A stretch of DNA of 64,000 nt from Thermotoga caldifontis AZM44c09. Lineage in GTDB: Bacteria; Thermotogota; Thermotogae; Thermotogales; DSM-5069. Under the pieces are notes generated by a model. The model saw only the letters and a program-made list of their open reading frames with translations. It was not told the DNA's origin and made no database searches. The stretch covers positions 1,860,001 through 1,924,000 of the forward strand of contig NZ_AP014509.1 in the NCBI RefSeq assembly GCF_000828655.1, written 5' to 3'. A program made the translations under genes and the position numbers. Of this stretch, positions 39,720 to 48,978 are shown piece by piece. How positions within the stretch are numbered: position 1 is the stretch's first letter; each line of letters begins with the position of its first letter.

Positions 39720-40835
39720 TCAGAACTTGGTGACTCCGAAAATGACAGAGTCCATGGTGATCATGTAGTAGTTACCAGCGTTCGGATACTTCTTGATGGT
39801 CTTGATGCCGTATCCGGAAATCTTCTGGGAAATCACCCTGTCGAGCACAGCTTTGATCGCGTTCGTATCGTCAGCCTTTATCTTCTTCTGAACTAGCTCG
39901 ATGGCTATCTCGACACCAGCTTCGGTGAACACCATGTTCACAGGAACCGGCCAGGTTGCGAACCTTCCAGCTCCACCTTTCTCCACGATCTTGTCGTTGA
40001 TAGCCTTGAGTATGTAGTTGTAATCTCCTTTCTTGTCTGCAGGTATTTCGATTCCCAGAGCTCCAGGATAACCGTGCGTCGGTGATGGACAGCACTGTTC
40101 AGGATAGATTCCACCGTGCTGCAGGATGGCCTTGATCAAAGGTTCCTGCATTCCGCAGTTCGTCGAGAAGAACGCGGTGTCAGGACCGTACTTGGCAACC
40201 TGTCTCGGAACGTCCTCGAGGATGAACTGCTGTGCGCCAGTCAAACCCTGCTCACCGAGTGGGTCGGGTGCGGAAACGAAGATGAATTCCATGCCGAGTT
40301 CTTTACAACGCTGCTCCATGATGTTCCTTCTTTCTGCCAGCAGTTTGTAGCTCATGTGCCGTGGGAAGGAGTAGTGTATCAGTCTCTTTGCTCCCATTTT
40401 GTATGCGAGATCCACGATGGTGATTCCACGGCCGGGGGTATCTGTTTCGAGCACCACGTCAGCAGCCGAGCCGACGATCTCGGGATCTTCGTGTGGTACA
40501 CCGACAACGAAGATCATGTCTGGCCTGAACTCTTTCACCCTCCTGATCGCCGCGACTGTTCCAGGCACACCCTGGCAGATCACGATGGCCTTAACTTTTG
40601 GATCGTAAGCGAGTTCGACGATTCTCGCGATCGTGGTTTCCTGTTCCTGCATGAACTTGTCTGGATACGTTACGTGGATGACCTCGCTTCCGTATTTTCT
40701 GACGACGTTCTCTGCTCCACGGTACTCGTCCTCACCCTGTGAAACAGTGCCAGTCACGAGACCGATCTTGAAACCGAGCGCTGCAAAGCTCAAAAGTGCC
40801 ATCATCAGGACTGCAACCACGAGAAACTTTCTCAT
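39720..40835 (-). CDS. DUF3798 periplasmic substrate-binding protein
   Basis: 371 residues. A signal peptide (RKFLVVAVLMMALLSFAALG) precedes a type 1 periplasmic-binding fold (KIGLVTGTVSQGEDEYRGAE, then VVGVPHEDPEIVGSAADVVLETDTPGRG). This is the DUF3798 family, found beside such ABC importers; the ligand is not known to me. The ATG at 40835 follows GAGGGGG; a GTG in the SD region is less likely. A Cys pair (EQCC) near residue 255 is unusual for an exported protein of a thermophile and might form a disulfide or metal site. Confidence 0.85.
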   Translation of the reverse strand: MRKFLVVAVLMMALLSFAALGFKIGLVTGTVSQGEDEYRGAENVVRKYGSEVIHVTYPDKFMQEQETTIARIVELAYDPKVKAIVICQGVPGTVAAIRRVKEFRPDMIFVVGVPHEDPEIVGSAADVVLETDTPGRGITIVDLAYKMGAKRLIHYSFPRHMSYKLLAERRNIMEQRCKELGMEFIFVSAPDPLGEQGLTGAQQFILEDVPRQVAKYGPDTAFFSTNCGMQEPLIKAILQHGGIYPEQCCPSPTHGYPGALGIEIPADKKGDYNYILKAINDKIVEKGGAGRFATWPVPVNMVFTEAGVEIAIELVQKKIKADDTNAIKAVLDRVISQKISGYGIKTIKKYPNAGNYYMITMDSVIFGVTKF

Positions 40836-40885
40836 ATCCAGGAACACCCCCTCGAAGAGTTTTGACCTATGATCATTCTATCATA

Positions 40886-41221
40886 TCATCTCACTCGCAG
40901 TGAAATAATCAGTTCCTTCTTCTCCCCGTCGTAGTTCAGTTCAACGGCCTCCAACAACATGGCGACGATCGCCAGATCTTCTTCCGAACCGTACTCACCG
41001 ACCAGTGGAAGATAGTAATAACCCACTTCCTGTGGCTCAACATTCAGATAATTTCTGAGCAGGCCCAGTTCGTCAGCGTTCAGAAAGACCTTCGCATCGA
41101 TTCTGACCTCGTACTTTTCCCTTTTCACGATAGAGACGTTCACGCTCTCTGCGGACTTATCGAGCAGATACTTGATGATCTGCGCACATATCCTTGTAAC
41201 GATCTCTCTATCCTTTCTCAT
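40886..41221 (-). CDS. Conserved-looking protein of unknown function next to DUF1576
   Basis: 111 residues, no signal peptide or membrane span, alternating charged helices and strands (KREKYEVRIDAKVFLNADELGLL, AVELNYDGEKKELIISLRVR). I do not recognise the family. The ATG overlaps the DUF1576 stop by one codon position (GTGATG) and has AGGA 6 nt upstream, so the two are translationally coupled. The coupling and the 50-nt gap to the DUF3798 gene suggest it serves the same transport unit. Confidence 0.6.
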   Translation of the reverse strand: MRKDREIVTRICAQIIKYLLDKSAESVNVSIVKREKYEVRIDAKVFLNADELGLLRNYLNVEPQEVGYYYLPLVGEYGSEEDLAIVAMLLEAVELNYDGEKKELIISLRVR

Positions 41222-42525
41222 CACAGGTCCTCCCTCTTATGGATCGCTTTGATGATTGGAATCAACACGATGGCAACCAGACCGCCGGCGAAGCCGTTGT
41301 TGTAGAGATTGAAACCCGCGTGCAAGAAGCCCACGTTGTTCACCATCGCACTGTGAAGGAAGCCCGCCACGATACCCCAGACGATTCCGAATTCTCCAGC
41401 AATCGGCGAAACGGTCGTACCGAACAGAGCGGCCAGAACGTTGTTTGGGCTTCCCAGCTCGTAACAGTTCGAAACGCTCGCTATCGTCACACCAGCGATA
41501 ACGGGCAACACATTTCTCAGATGCTTCCCGAACGCTGCAAAACCAGCCACGGTCATTATTCCACCCATCGTGGGCCCGTTGAGCTGACTCTTTGTCGCCA
41601 GAACGTACACGATCGAGATCACTCCAAGAAGCCCCATGTTGATGAGCGTCACCGGTACGCCTTCGAGAATGACGAAATCCGTGAGCAACCTTCCTGAGTG
41701 CCTGAACAGCTTTTTATAACCCCGCCAGCTCTTTCCATTCAGCAGCCAGCCGGAGAACGTCACGAACGAGAACAGAATCAACAGAAAGATCGAAAAGATG
41801 AAATTGTTTCCCTCGCTCCAAACCTTTTGAACGGGAATTTGAACACCGTAGGCCCTCAGAAACGCGGCCGCCACGGTACCAACCAAACCGCAGGTGAAAC
41901 CCACGTTGTATAGGTTGTAACCTTTGTGCAGCGTGAGAAAATAACTTGCGAGAGAAGGGAGGAAAAAGCCAACGAAGATTCCAACGAGGTAGGAAACCAC
42001 GAATCTCATCAAATTACTCAGCGGGACCGTGAACGCTATAAAAGAAACCAGCGGAGAAATCGCTGTACCAAAGTAAGCAACGTAGATGTACCTCTGAATG
42101 GATTCTTTTCGATAGAGAGAGTAAAGGACCACGCCTATGACTATCGGCCACACGTTGAATATGTTCTTTCCAAAGAGCGCAAAACCACCCACGGTTAAAA
42201 CTGAAGCGTAAGAAAGCCCCGTTATGGGCATTCTCAAAAGCTTCAAAAAATAAGAGAACAGGAGCATGAGAAGGCCCGAATTGAAAAACGCCGGAGCTAT
42301 ACCTCCCACCTCTACGTAATCTGTGAGTAAATAATCGGGAGTAACGATGATCCTGAGTAAACCCTTGAGAAATTCCACAGGATGCCAGAGCGCGCCCGCA
42401 AACAGTGCGAACACCACGAAGGACCAGCCGAAGAAGTAGAGTGATAAAAGCTTGAACGATTCTTGGTCCGATTGAAACAGCCTTTGGAGAAATGTAGGAA
42501 TCGACAGTGGACATTTTCGTTTCAC
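41221..42525 (-). CDS. DUF1576 membrane protein
   Basis: 434 residues with about twelve membrane spans. It has two similar halves: each carries a GGFALFGKN or AGFAAFGKH block and an NLYN.GF.(C/G)G motif (GYNLYNVGFTCGLVG and GFNLYNNGFAGGLVA). This points to an inverted or tandem repeat transporter fold. The family is DUF1576, whose function is not established. I choose the GTG at 42525 with GGAGGTG 5 nt upstream. It heads the minus-strand cluster that ends in the DUF3798 importer. Confidence 0.8.
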   Translation of the reverse strand: MKRKCPLSIPTFLQRLFQSDQESFKLLSLYFFGWSFVVFALFAGALWHPVEFLKGLLRIIVTPDYLLTDYVEVGGIAPAFFNSGLLMLLFSYFLKLLRMPITGLSYASVLTVGGFALFGKNIFNVWPIVIGVVLYSLYRKESIQRYIYVAYFGTAISPLVSFIAFTVPLSNLMRFVVSYLVGIFVGFFLPSLASYFLTLHKGYNLYNVGFTCGLVGTVAAAFLRAYGVQIPVQKVWSEGNNFIFSIFLLILFSFVTFSGWLLNGKSWRGYKKLFRHSGRLLTDFVILEGVPVTLINMGLLGVISIVYVLATKSQLNGPTMGGIMTVAGFAAFGKHLRNVLPVIAGVTIASVSNCYELGSPNNVLAALFGTTVSPIAGEFGIVWGIVAGFLHSAMVNNVGFLHAGFNLYNNGFAGGLVAIVLIPIIKAIHKREDL

Positions 42526-42559
42526 CCTTTCACCTCCCAATCCCTTCACTCGAATATAG

Positions 42560-42588
42560 CGTATAATGTGTTCGAAAGGCAAGTACAA
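42560..42588 (-). promoter_or_regulatory. Possible promoter of DUF1576 cluster
   Basis: TTGTAC (42588-42583), a 17-nt spacer and TATACG (42565-42560) on the minus strand, 35 nt before the GTG start. An alternative pairing is TTGCCT-18-TATATT. The rest of this gap to 42697 shows no clear promoter for the ATPase operon. Confidence 0.45.
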
Positions 42589-42696
42589 CTTACCGTTTCG
42601 CTCGGATGTTTCTGTAACCTTTTCTTAAAGGCTAACTCAAAAACAGAACGGTTAAAATTTATCTGTGTAGAAACTGCCGCCAGGTGGAGGAATGTT

Positions 42697-43023
42697 ATGG
42701 CACAGGAAAAGGTGAAGGACGTACTAAGACTCATCAAAGACAAGGAAGAAGAAGTGCAGAACGAAATTGCTCGCGCCGAGGCCAGTATGAAGAAGAACCT
42801 TCAAGAGCGCCTGGAGGAACTGCGCCTCCAGATCGAGCGAGAAAAGAAGGCCTTTGAAGACTGGCTGCAGCAGAGGAGAAAGGAAAGTACAGTGCAGATA
42901 CAACAGAAGAGACAGCAGCTCCATGAAGAGAATCAAAAGCTGTTGGAGTCTCACCGGAAGAAGTTGCTGGCCAATCTCGACAAGGCTGTGCAGTTCGCTC
43001 TGAAAATGCTCACGGAAGAGTGA
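42697..43023 (+). CDS. V/A-type ATPase peripheral stalk subunit H/G (coiled coil)
   Basis: 108 residues, almost all coiled coil, rich in Lys, Glu and Gln. This is the form of AhaH/NtpF-type peripheral stalk subunits, which pair with subunit E. It stands first in the operon, the same place as NtpF in Enterococcus. The ATG has GGAGG 6 nt upstream. Sequence identity is not diagnostic for coiled coils, so the call rests on position and shape. Confidence 0.8.
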   Translation: MAQEKVKDVLRLIKDKEEEVQNEIARAEASMKKNLQERLEELRLQIEREKKAFEDWLQQRRKESTVQIQQKRQQLHEENQKLLESHRKKLLANLDKAVQFALKMLTEE

Positions 43024-43033
43024 GTGAAAGAGC

Positions 43034-44983
43034 ATGGCGATACTGAGGGTTGAGCGCTTCTGGCTCATCGTTCCGAAGGAGGAAGAATCCAAGCTTCTCG
43101 AAGTTTTCAAAGCTTTCCCCCGGATACACTGGGAAAAGACGTCGAAGATCGAATCACAATCATCCAGGTACAGTTCCCAGCTGAGCAAGATAGAGGAAAC
43201 GTTCAAAATCGCACTCGAACTCTTCCCCAACAAGAAGAACCTGCTGGAAAGCTTCTTCGCCGGCAGGGAAGAGATCGATGAAAAACAATTCCAGCAACTG
43301 CTCGAAGAAATCAGCTGGAAAAAGCTCTACAGGACCGCCAAATGGGCCGAAAAAGCCCTGGAGAATCTCAAAAGGCGAAAGGAACGGTTAGAACAACTCA
43401 CCCTCGACATAAAGTTCTGGGATAAGCTCGATTGTGCTCTTGATTTTCCGAGAAGTTTTGAGCGGTACGAGCTCTTCTCAGGAATCATCTCAAAGAGGAA
43501 CTTCGATCAGTTCCTGCAGCAAGCCGGCCAACTGCTGGAAGAAAGCTGGATCTGGTCGGTCCAGGAAAAGAAGGACGTCAAATGTGTTCTGCTGGTGAGA
43601 AAAGAAAATGCTGATAAAATCGAGAAAACACTTCAGAAACTCGAATTCACGCCCAAGAAGATACCCTACCTCAAGTCCACTCCGCTTGAGTCTATCCAGC
43701 GACTCAACAGAATCCTCGAAAACGTTGAGAAGGCAAAAGAACGTATCCTGAAGAGGGCTTCCATACTCAACGAAAAACTCAGGAACCTACAGGCCTGGCA
43801 CGATTACTTCCTTTCCAAATCACTCGAGGAAAGGACGGCAGACTTCCGCTACGATACTGTGTATTTCACAGCCTACACAGGTTGGATCCCAACCATAGAC
43901 AAACAGGAGTTCGTGAGCCTGCTCGAAAGGACCGTTTCTCAGTACGGTTTTGAAAGTCGTGAGCCGCTGGAAGACGAAGATCCGCCAGTCATACTCCACA
44001 ATCCTCCTTTCATAAAGCGTTTCGAGTTCTTGACGAAACTGTACGGTATGCCCAAGTACAACGGTGTGGATCCAACACCTTACGTGGCCCCGTTCTATCT
44101 GATATTCTTCGGCATATGCCTGGGAGACGTGGGTTACGGTCTGCTCCAGCTGGCCCTCGTGAGCTGGATCAAGAAGGCCTTCAAACCCGAACGCGGTGCG
44201 AAAGAACTGCTCGATCTTTTGCAGGTTCTGAGTATTCCTTCCATCCTGGTTGGAATCCTCACCTGGAGCTTCTTCGGCAGCCAGCCGTTCCTCGGTCCAG
44301 ACGGCAAGTTCTTGGGTATCTTTCCACTGGTCAATCCCACGGGAGAACTCATGAAGGCGCTGGCAATCGCGCTGTTCATAGGAGTCATTTCGCAGATGTA
44401 CGCGCTCGTGCTCAGGATGGTCAGTGGGTTCAGGACGAAAGACTACAAAACGGCCATCTACGACGGCCTGTTGTGGCTTTTGTTCTTCGCTTCCCTGCTC
44501 GGCTACTTTGGCCTGCAGTTACTCACGGGAAAGCAATACAGAATTTTCCTCTACGTTCTGCTGGCGTCTGCTCTCGGTCTGATCCTCACTCAGGGTCGGG
44601 ACAAAAAGAACATCCTGTCCCGCATCGTGGTCGGCGTCATAAGCCTCTACGGCATCGTTGGAGCCTACGGGATCTCGTCCTTCGTCGGTGATGTGCTGTC
44701 CTACTCGAGGTTGTTCGCGTTGAACCTGGTTGGTAGTGTGTTCGGTTCCGTCATAACGCAGCTGGCACAGATGGTGAAAGGTCTTCCTGTGCTCGGCTGG
44801 ATCCTGTTCGCCCTCATATGGGTCGGAGGACAACTTCTGAACTACGTTCTCAGCGCGCTGTCGGCGTTCGTTCACTCGACGAGGTTGCAGTTCCTCGAGA
44901 TGTTCGGTAAGTTCTACAGTGCTGGAGGCAAGGCGTTCACGCCTTACGCCTACGAAGGTAAATACTTCAAGGTCAGGAAATAG
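43034..44983 (+). CDS. ntpI: V/A-type ATPase subunit I (a-subunit homologue)
   Basis: 649 residues. The N-terminal 350 are soluble with coiled coils. The C-terminal half has about seven or eight membrane spans, starting at VAPFYLIFFGICLGDVGYGLLQ, with SYSRLFALNLVGSVFGSV near the end. Its channel arginine should lie in the last region (DVLSYSRLFAL). It forms the ion path against the K ring. Confidence 0.92.
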   Translation: MAILRVERFWLIVPKEEESKLLEVFKAFPRIHWEKTSKIESQSSRYSSQLSKIEETFKIALELFPNKKNLLESFFAGREEIDEKQFQQLLEEISWKKLYRTAKWAEKALENLKRRKERLEQLTLDIKFWDKLDCALDFPRSFERYELFSGIISKRNFDQFLQQAGQLLEESWIWSVQEKKDVKCVLLVRKENADKIEKTLQKLEFTPKKIPYLKSTPLESIQRLNRILENVEKAKERILKRASILNEKLRNLQAWHDYFLSKSLEERTADFRYDTVYFTAYTGWIPTIDKQEFVSLLERTVSQYGFESREPLEDEDPPVILHNPPFIKRFEFLTKLYGMPKYNGVDPTPYVAPFYLIFFGICLGDVGYGLLQLALVSWIKKAFKPERGAKELLDLLQVLSIPSILVGILTWSFFGSQPFLGPDGKFLGIFPLVNPTGELMKALAIALFIGVISQMYALVLRMVSGFRTKDYKTAIYDGLLWLLFFASLLGYFGLQLLTGKQYRIFLYVLLASALGLILTQGRDKKNILSRIVVGVISLYGIVGAYGISSFVGDVLSYSRLFALNLVGSVFGSVITQLAQMVKGLPVLGWILFALIWVGGQLLNYVLSALSAFVHSTRLQFLEMFGKFYSAGGKAFTPYAYEGKYFKVRK

Positions 44984-45000
44984 AAGAGGAGGTAGATAAG

Positions 45001-45474
45001 ATGCTCGGACTGTCCATCGCTCTGATTGGTGCTGCACTCGGTGCCGCGTTCGGTGCGATCGGCTCTGCCAAGGGTGTCGGGATGGCCGGAGAAGCGGCCG
45101 CGGGAGTGCTGGCAGAAAAACCGGAACTTTTCGGAACGGTGCTCATACTGCAGGCTCTCCCTGGCACTCAGGGTTTCTACGGTTTCATAGGTGCGTTTTT
45201 GATCCTGCTGCGCCTGGGTATACTCGGCGGGAACTTTCCAGAACTGACGATCGCCCAGGGTTTGACAGTTTTCGCGGTGAGTATCCCGCTGATCTTCGGT
45301 CTGTTCGTCAGTGCCATCTGGCAGGGTAAGGCGAGTGTGGCAGCACTCCAGATGATCGCTCAAAGGCCGCAGACGACCGGACAGGCCATCATAATACCCG
45401 CTCTGGTCGAAACGTACGCGATCCTGTCTTTGATAACCTCCATAATCTTGTTGTTCTTTGGAGTGAAACTGTGA
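45001..45474 (+). CDS. ntpK: V/A-type ATPase rotor proteolipid subunit K, sodium-site type
   Basis: 157 residues, two joined hairpins (four membrane spans). The ion carboxylate is Glu137 in the fourth span (PALVETYAIL). Leu53, Thr56, Gln57, Tyr60 (LPGTQGFY) and Gln108 (WQGK) sit where Enterococcus hirae NtpK uses Leu61, Thr64, Gln65, Tyr68 and Gln110 to hold sodium. Only the second hairpin has a carboxylate, as in V-type rings. SD GGAGG stands before the ATG. Confidence 0.94.
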   Translation: MLGLSIALIGAALGAAFGAIGSAKGVGMAGEAAAGVLAEKPELFGTVLILQALPGTQGFYGFIGAFLILLRLGILGGNFPELTIAQGLTVFAVSIPLIFGLFVSAIWQGKASVAALQMIAQRPQTTGQAIIIPALVETYAILSLITSIILLFFGVKL

Positions 45475-46040
45475 TGTCTCTCCAGAGAATACTCGAGAGA
45501 CTCGAACGTGAGAAGGCAGAAAGAGTAAAGCAAATACAGGAAGAATACGAGAAGAAGTTCCAGGAGCTTGCGAAAATTGAAAAAGATAGATTCAACGCCT
45601 GGAAAGAGGAGCAGACGAAAATACTGGAACAGACCATCGCCGCCGAGGAGTACGCAGTTCTTTCGAAAGAAAGGTTGTGGTTCAAGAACGAACTCACGAA
45701 GATAGAGAACGAAGCCGTGGAAGAGGTGAAGCAGAAACTGATCGAGGCCGTTTCCAAACTTCCAGCCGATGTGTACACGAGCATATGGGAGAAGCTCGTG
45801 GAAAGAGAGGGCCTATCCGGTGCAAAGATCGTCCTTGCCAAGAACGAGTTGAAGCTGGACCTCGAGCGACTCAGCCACAAGTACAAGCTCTCGATAGCCG
45901 ACGAGAAGATAGATGCCAAGGGTGGTTTTGTGGCGGAAAAAGGTCAGTTCGTGATAGACCTGACGCTGGACACACTCATCAACGAGCTCGTCGAGAACAA
46001 TCTTTCAGAGATCGCAAAAATCCTGCGCGGTGAGGCGTGA
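45474..46040 (+). CDS. ntpE: V/A-type ATPase peripheral stalk subunit E
   Basis: 188 residues. A long N-terminal coiled coil (about 1-100) precedes a C-terminal globular domain with strands (KYKLSIADEKIDAKGGFVAEKGQFVIDLTLDTLINELVENN-like), as in subunit E. It links the A3B3 head to subunit I. The ATG overlaps the K stop by one base and the end overlaps subunit C in the same way. Confidence 0.88.
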   Translation: MSLQRILERLEREKAERVKQIQEEYEKKFQELAKIEKDRFNAWKEEQTKILEQTIAAEEYAVLSKERLWFKNELTKIENEAVEEVKQKLIEAVSKLPADVYTSIWEKLVEREGLSGAKIVLAKNELKLDLERLSHKYKLSIADEKIDAKGGFVAEKGQFVIDLTLDTLINELVENNLSEIAKILRGEA

Positions 46041-46906
46041 TGTACGAAAAATACCTGTTCTCTTCGACAAACCTGAAGGCAAAGTCGACCAAGTTCATCG
46101 ACAAGAACCAATGGCAATGGTTGGCGGACGCGAGCTATGAAGACTGCGTTGACTGGTTGAAGACCAGCTGGTACAAACCAATCGTGGACCAGCAAGCCGA
46201 GACGGCCTTCTACGAGGTGCTGCTGGACGAGCTCAGATTCCTGTCAAAAAACCTTGAGGAAATCTATCTGAAACTGCTCCTGTGGGACAGCTGGTTCCAT
46301 TCTCTGCGTTACAAGAAAGAAGGCGTGAAAGATCCACTCGTAGAATTCGCGGAGGAAATGCGATGGGAGTTTGAAAAAGAGCTTCTCAAAACGCTCGAGC
46401 AAATTTGGTCTTCGAAAAGTGCTTCGACGGAACTCAAGATGGATACTTTGAACCTGAAAGTTTCCTTCGATTTCGAAAGGTCTGTAGAGAGCGAAAACAT
46501 CAGATCGTTCTGGAGATTGAGAAACCAGCTTCTGCTTTTGAAGATGCTTTTCAGATGCAAAACTCTCGATCTATCGTGCGCGGAACTCGGCGGGTTTGAG
46601 TGGTTCAAAACTAAAGATCTGCTCGAGAGAGACATCGAAGATTGGACCAATCTGGTTCCAGCGCAGTTGAGAGATCCTTTGCAAAGAATGATAGAGAAAA
46701 AGGACGTCGATGTCGTTATCAAAGCTGAACTCTTCCGCTTCATCCAGAGATCTTTCAAAACCATCGTGAGCGGTCCTGAAATACTGGTTTACTATTTCTA
46801 CCACAAGCTCTGGGAAATGGAAGATCTTCTGAGCCTGCTCGAGTGCAAGAAGAACAACATACCCAAACAAATCTGGCAGGAAAGGATGCTGAAACTGAAT
46901 GTCTGA
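46040..46906 (+). CDS. ntpC: V/A-type ATPase subunit C (d-type, central stalk socket)
   Basis: 288 residues, mostly helical, with conserved Tyr/Trp/Leu helices and the size of subunit C/d. It joins the central stalk (D, F) to the K ring. Sequence marks are weak, but operon position between E and F is the standard one. The ATG overlaps the TGA of subunit E. Confidence 0.85.
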   Translation: MYEKYLFSSTNLKAKSTKFIDKNQWQWLADASYEDCVDWLKTSWYKPIVDQQAETAFYEVLLDELRFLSKNLEEIYLKLLLWDSWFHSLRYKKEGVKDPLVEFAEEMRWEFEKELLKTLEQIWSSKSASTELKMDTLNLKVSFDFERSVESENIRSFWRLRNQLLLLKMLFRCKTLDLSCAELGGFEWFKTKDLLERDIEDWTNLVPAQLRDPLQRMIEKKDVDVVIKAELFRFIQRSFKTIVSGPEILVYYFYHKLWEMEDLLSLLECKKNNIPKQIWQERMLKLNV

Positions 46907-47219
46907 AGGAAGAATCGCCATCATAGGTCCAGAAAAACTGGTGGGCATCTTCTCAATGTTCGGCGTGGAAACACACCCCGTTTCCGATGCGAAGGAAGCT
47001 TACGATGTGTTCGTCAAAGTTCAGAACCAGTATTCTTTGATCGTCGTGCTCGAAAGTGTCGCAGACAAAATCCTGCAGGACGTGAAGGAGAATCCACCAC
47101 TCGTGTTACCGGACACCTTCAGTCACGAGAAAAAGAGCGAGAAAGCCTTGAGAAAGCTCTTCGAAAAGATCCTTGGAGTGGATCTCTTAGCCGAAGGAGA
47201 GGGATACTATGGAAGGTAG
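46899..47219 (+). CDS. ntpG: V/A-type ATPase subunit F (NtpG-type)
   Basis: 106 residues with a small alpha/beta start ([25 protein letters not shown]) and a C-terminal helix, as in subunit F. It binds the D subunit of the central shaft and can regulate ATP hydrolysis. It overlaps subunits C and A. Confidence 0.9.
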   Translation: MSEGRIAIIGPEKLVGIFSMFGVETHPVSDAKEAYDVFVKVQNQYSLIVVLESVADKILQDVKENPPLVLPDTFSHEKKSEKALRKLFEKILGVDLLAEGEGYYGR

Positions 47220-48978
47220 GATCATCCGGGTCGCCGGTCCTCTCGTGGTTGCCAGAGGTCTTCAGAACGTCAAGATGTACGAAATGGTCAGGGTTGGAGA
47301 GCTGAAACTGTTCGGCGAAATCATAGGTCTGGACAGGGACATCGCGTACATACAGGTTTACGAAGAAACGCAGGGTGTTGGACCCGGTGAACCGGTGTTC
47401 CCGCTCGGCGAACCGCTCAGCGTCGAGCTCGGACCGGGCATCGTTGGGCAGATATACGATGGAATTCAAAGGCCTTTGAACAAGCTCGCTGAACAAGCTG
47501 GAGACTTTCTCAGCAGGGGCCTCTCACTCCCAGCTCTGGATAGAACGATCAAGTGGGACTTCGAAGCCTGGGCCAAGCCGGGCGACGAGGTTGTCGGGGG
47601 AGACGTGCTCGGAGTCGTTCAGGAGACTTCCGCGCTTCAACACAAGATCCTGGTTCCACCGAATCTGCGGGGAAAGATCCTTGAGATAAAGAGTGGTTCA
47701 TACACGGTCGAAGAACCGATAGGCATCCTGCTCGATCCGGAGGGGAAGAAGGTCGAGCTGAAACTCATGCACAAATGGCCCGTCAGGTACCAGAGGCCTG
47801 TCAGAGAGAAGATCCCGCCAAGGATTCCACTCGTGACCGGTCAAAGGGTTCTGGACACCTTCTTCCCGGTCGTCAAAGGTGGTACCGCGTGCGTTCCCGG
47901 CCCGTTTGGAAGTGGAAAGACGATCATACAGCACCAGCTCGCCAAGTGGGCCGACGCCGACGTGATCGTCTACGTGGGATGCGGAGAACGTGGGAACGAG
48001 ATGACGGAAGTTCTCATAGAGTTCCCGGAGCTGACCGATCCGAGGACCGGTAAACCTCTGATGGAAAGAACCATACTCATCGCGAACACTTCGAACATGC
48101 CTGTGGCTGCGAGAGAAGCATCCGTGTTCACGGGCATAACGATAGCAGAGTATTTCAGGGACATGGGTTACCACGTGGCGCTCATGGCCGATTCGACGTC
48201 CAGATGGGCGGAGGCCATGAGAGAAATCTCTGGTCGACTCGCGGAGATGCCGGGCGAAGAAGGTTATCCAGCCTATCTGGCGTCGAGGATCGCGAGCTTC
48301 TACGAACGTGCGGGCTACGTGAAGTGCATCGGCAGTGACGAGAGAATCGGTTCCGTGAGTATCATAGGTGCTGTGTCGCCTCCAGGTGGAGATTTGTCCG
48401 ATCCGGTGGTTCAGGCGACGCTCAGGGTCGTGAAGGTGTTCTGGGGCCTGGACGCCAGTCTGGCGTTCAGCAGACACTTCCCCGCGGTCAACTGGCTCAT
48501 AAGCTATTCGCTGTATCTCGACGTCGTCAAGGATCACTGGTCGGCTTATGTAGCCGAAGATTGGTACGAACTGAGACAGCAAGCTATGAGCATCCTGCAG
48601 AGAGAGGCCGAGTTACAGGACATCGTCAGGCTCGTCGGTATGGAAGCACTCTCACCGCAGGACAGGCTGGTGCTCGAAACGGCTCGCTCGATCAGGGAAG
48701 ATTTTCTGCACCAGAACGCGCTGCACGAAGTCGACACTTACACCTCTCCGAGAAAGCAGTACCTCATGCTCAAGAACATAATGAACTTCTACAGGATAGC
48801 ATCAAAACTGCTGGACGAAGGTGTACCGTTGCAGAGCATTCTCAAACTGCCCGAGCGTGAAAAGATCGCAAGGATGAAGTTCGTCAGCGAGAGCAGAATC
48901 TCGGAGATAGAAAACCTCATCAAAGAAGTTGAAGAAAAGCTTCTGTCTCTGAAGAAGGGGGCTGAAGAAGTTGCCTAA
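47209..48978 (+). CDS. ntpA: V/A-type ATPase catalytic subunit A
   Basis: 589 residues, full length. Walker A reads GPFGSGKT, followed by the arginine-rich [13 protein letters not shown] and [21 protein letters not shown]. The non-homologous region typical of A subunits lies before the P-loop. It hydrolyses or makes ATP in the A3B3 head. The ATG lies 11 nt inside the end of the F gene. Confidence 0.97.
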   Translation: MEGRIIRVAGPLVVARGLQNVKMYEMVRVGELKLFGEIIGLDRDIAYIQVYEETQGVGPGEPVFPLGEPLSVELGPGIVGQIYDGIQRPLNKLAEQAGDFLSRGLSLPALDRTIKWDFEAWAKPGDEVVGGDVLGVVQETSALQHKILVPPNLRGKILEIKSGSYTVEEPIGILLDPEGKKVELKLMHKWPVRYQRPVREKIPPRIPLVTGQRVLDTFFPVVKGGTACVPGPFGSGKTIIQHQLAKWADADVIVYVGCGERGNEMTEVLIEFPELTDPRTGKPLMERTILIANTSNMPVAAREASVFTGITIAEYFRDMGYHVALMADSTSRWAEAMREISGRLAEMPGEEGYPAYLASRIASFYERAGYVKCIGSDERIGSVSIIGAVSPPGGDLSDPVVQATLRVVKVFWGLDASLAFSRHFPAVNWLISYSLYLDVVKDHWSAYVAEDWYELRQQAMSILQREAELQDIVRLVGMEALSPQDRLVLETARSIREDFLHQNALHEVDTYTSPRKQYLMLKNIMNFYRIASKLLDEGVPLQSILKLPEREKIARMKFVSESRISEIENLIKEVEEKLLSLKKGAEEVA

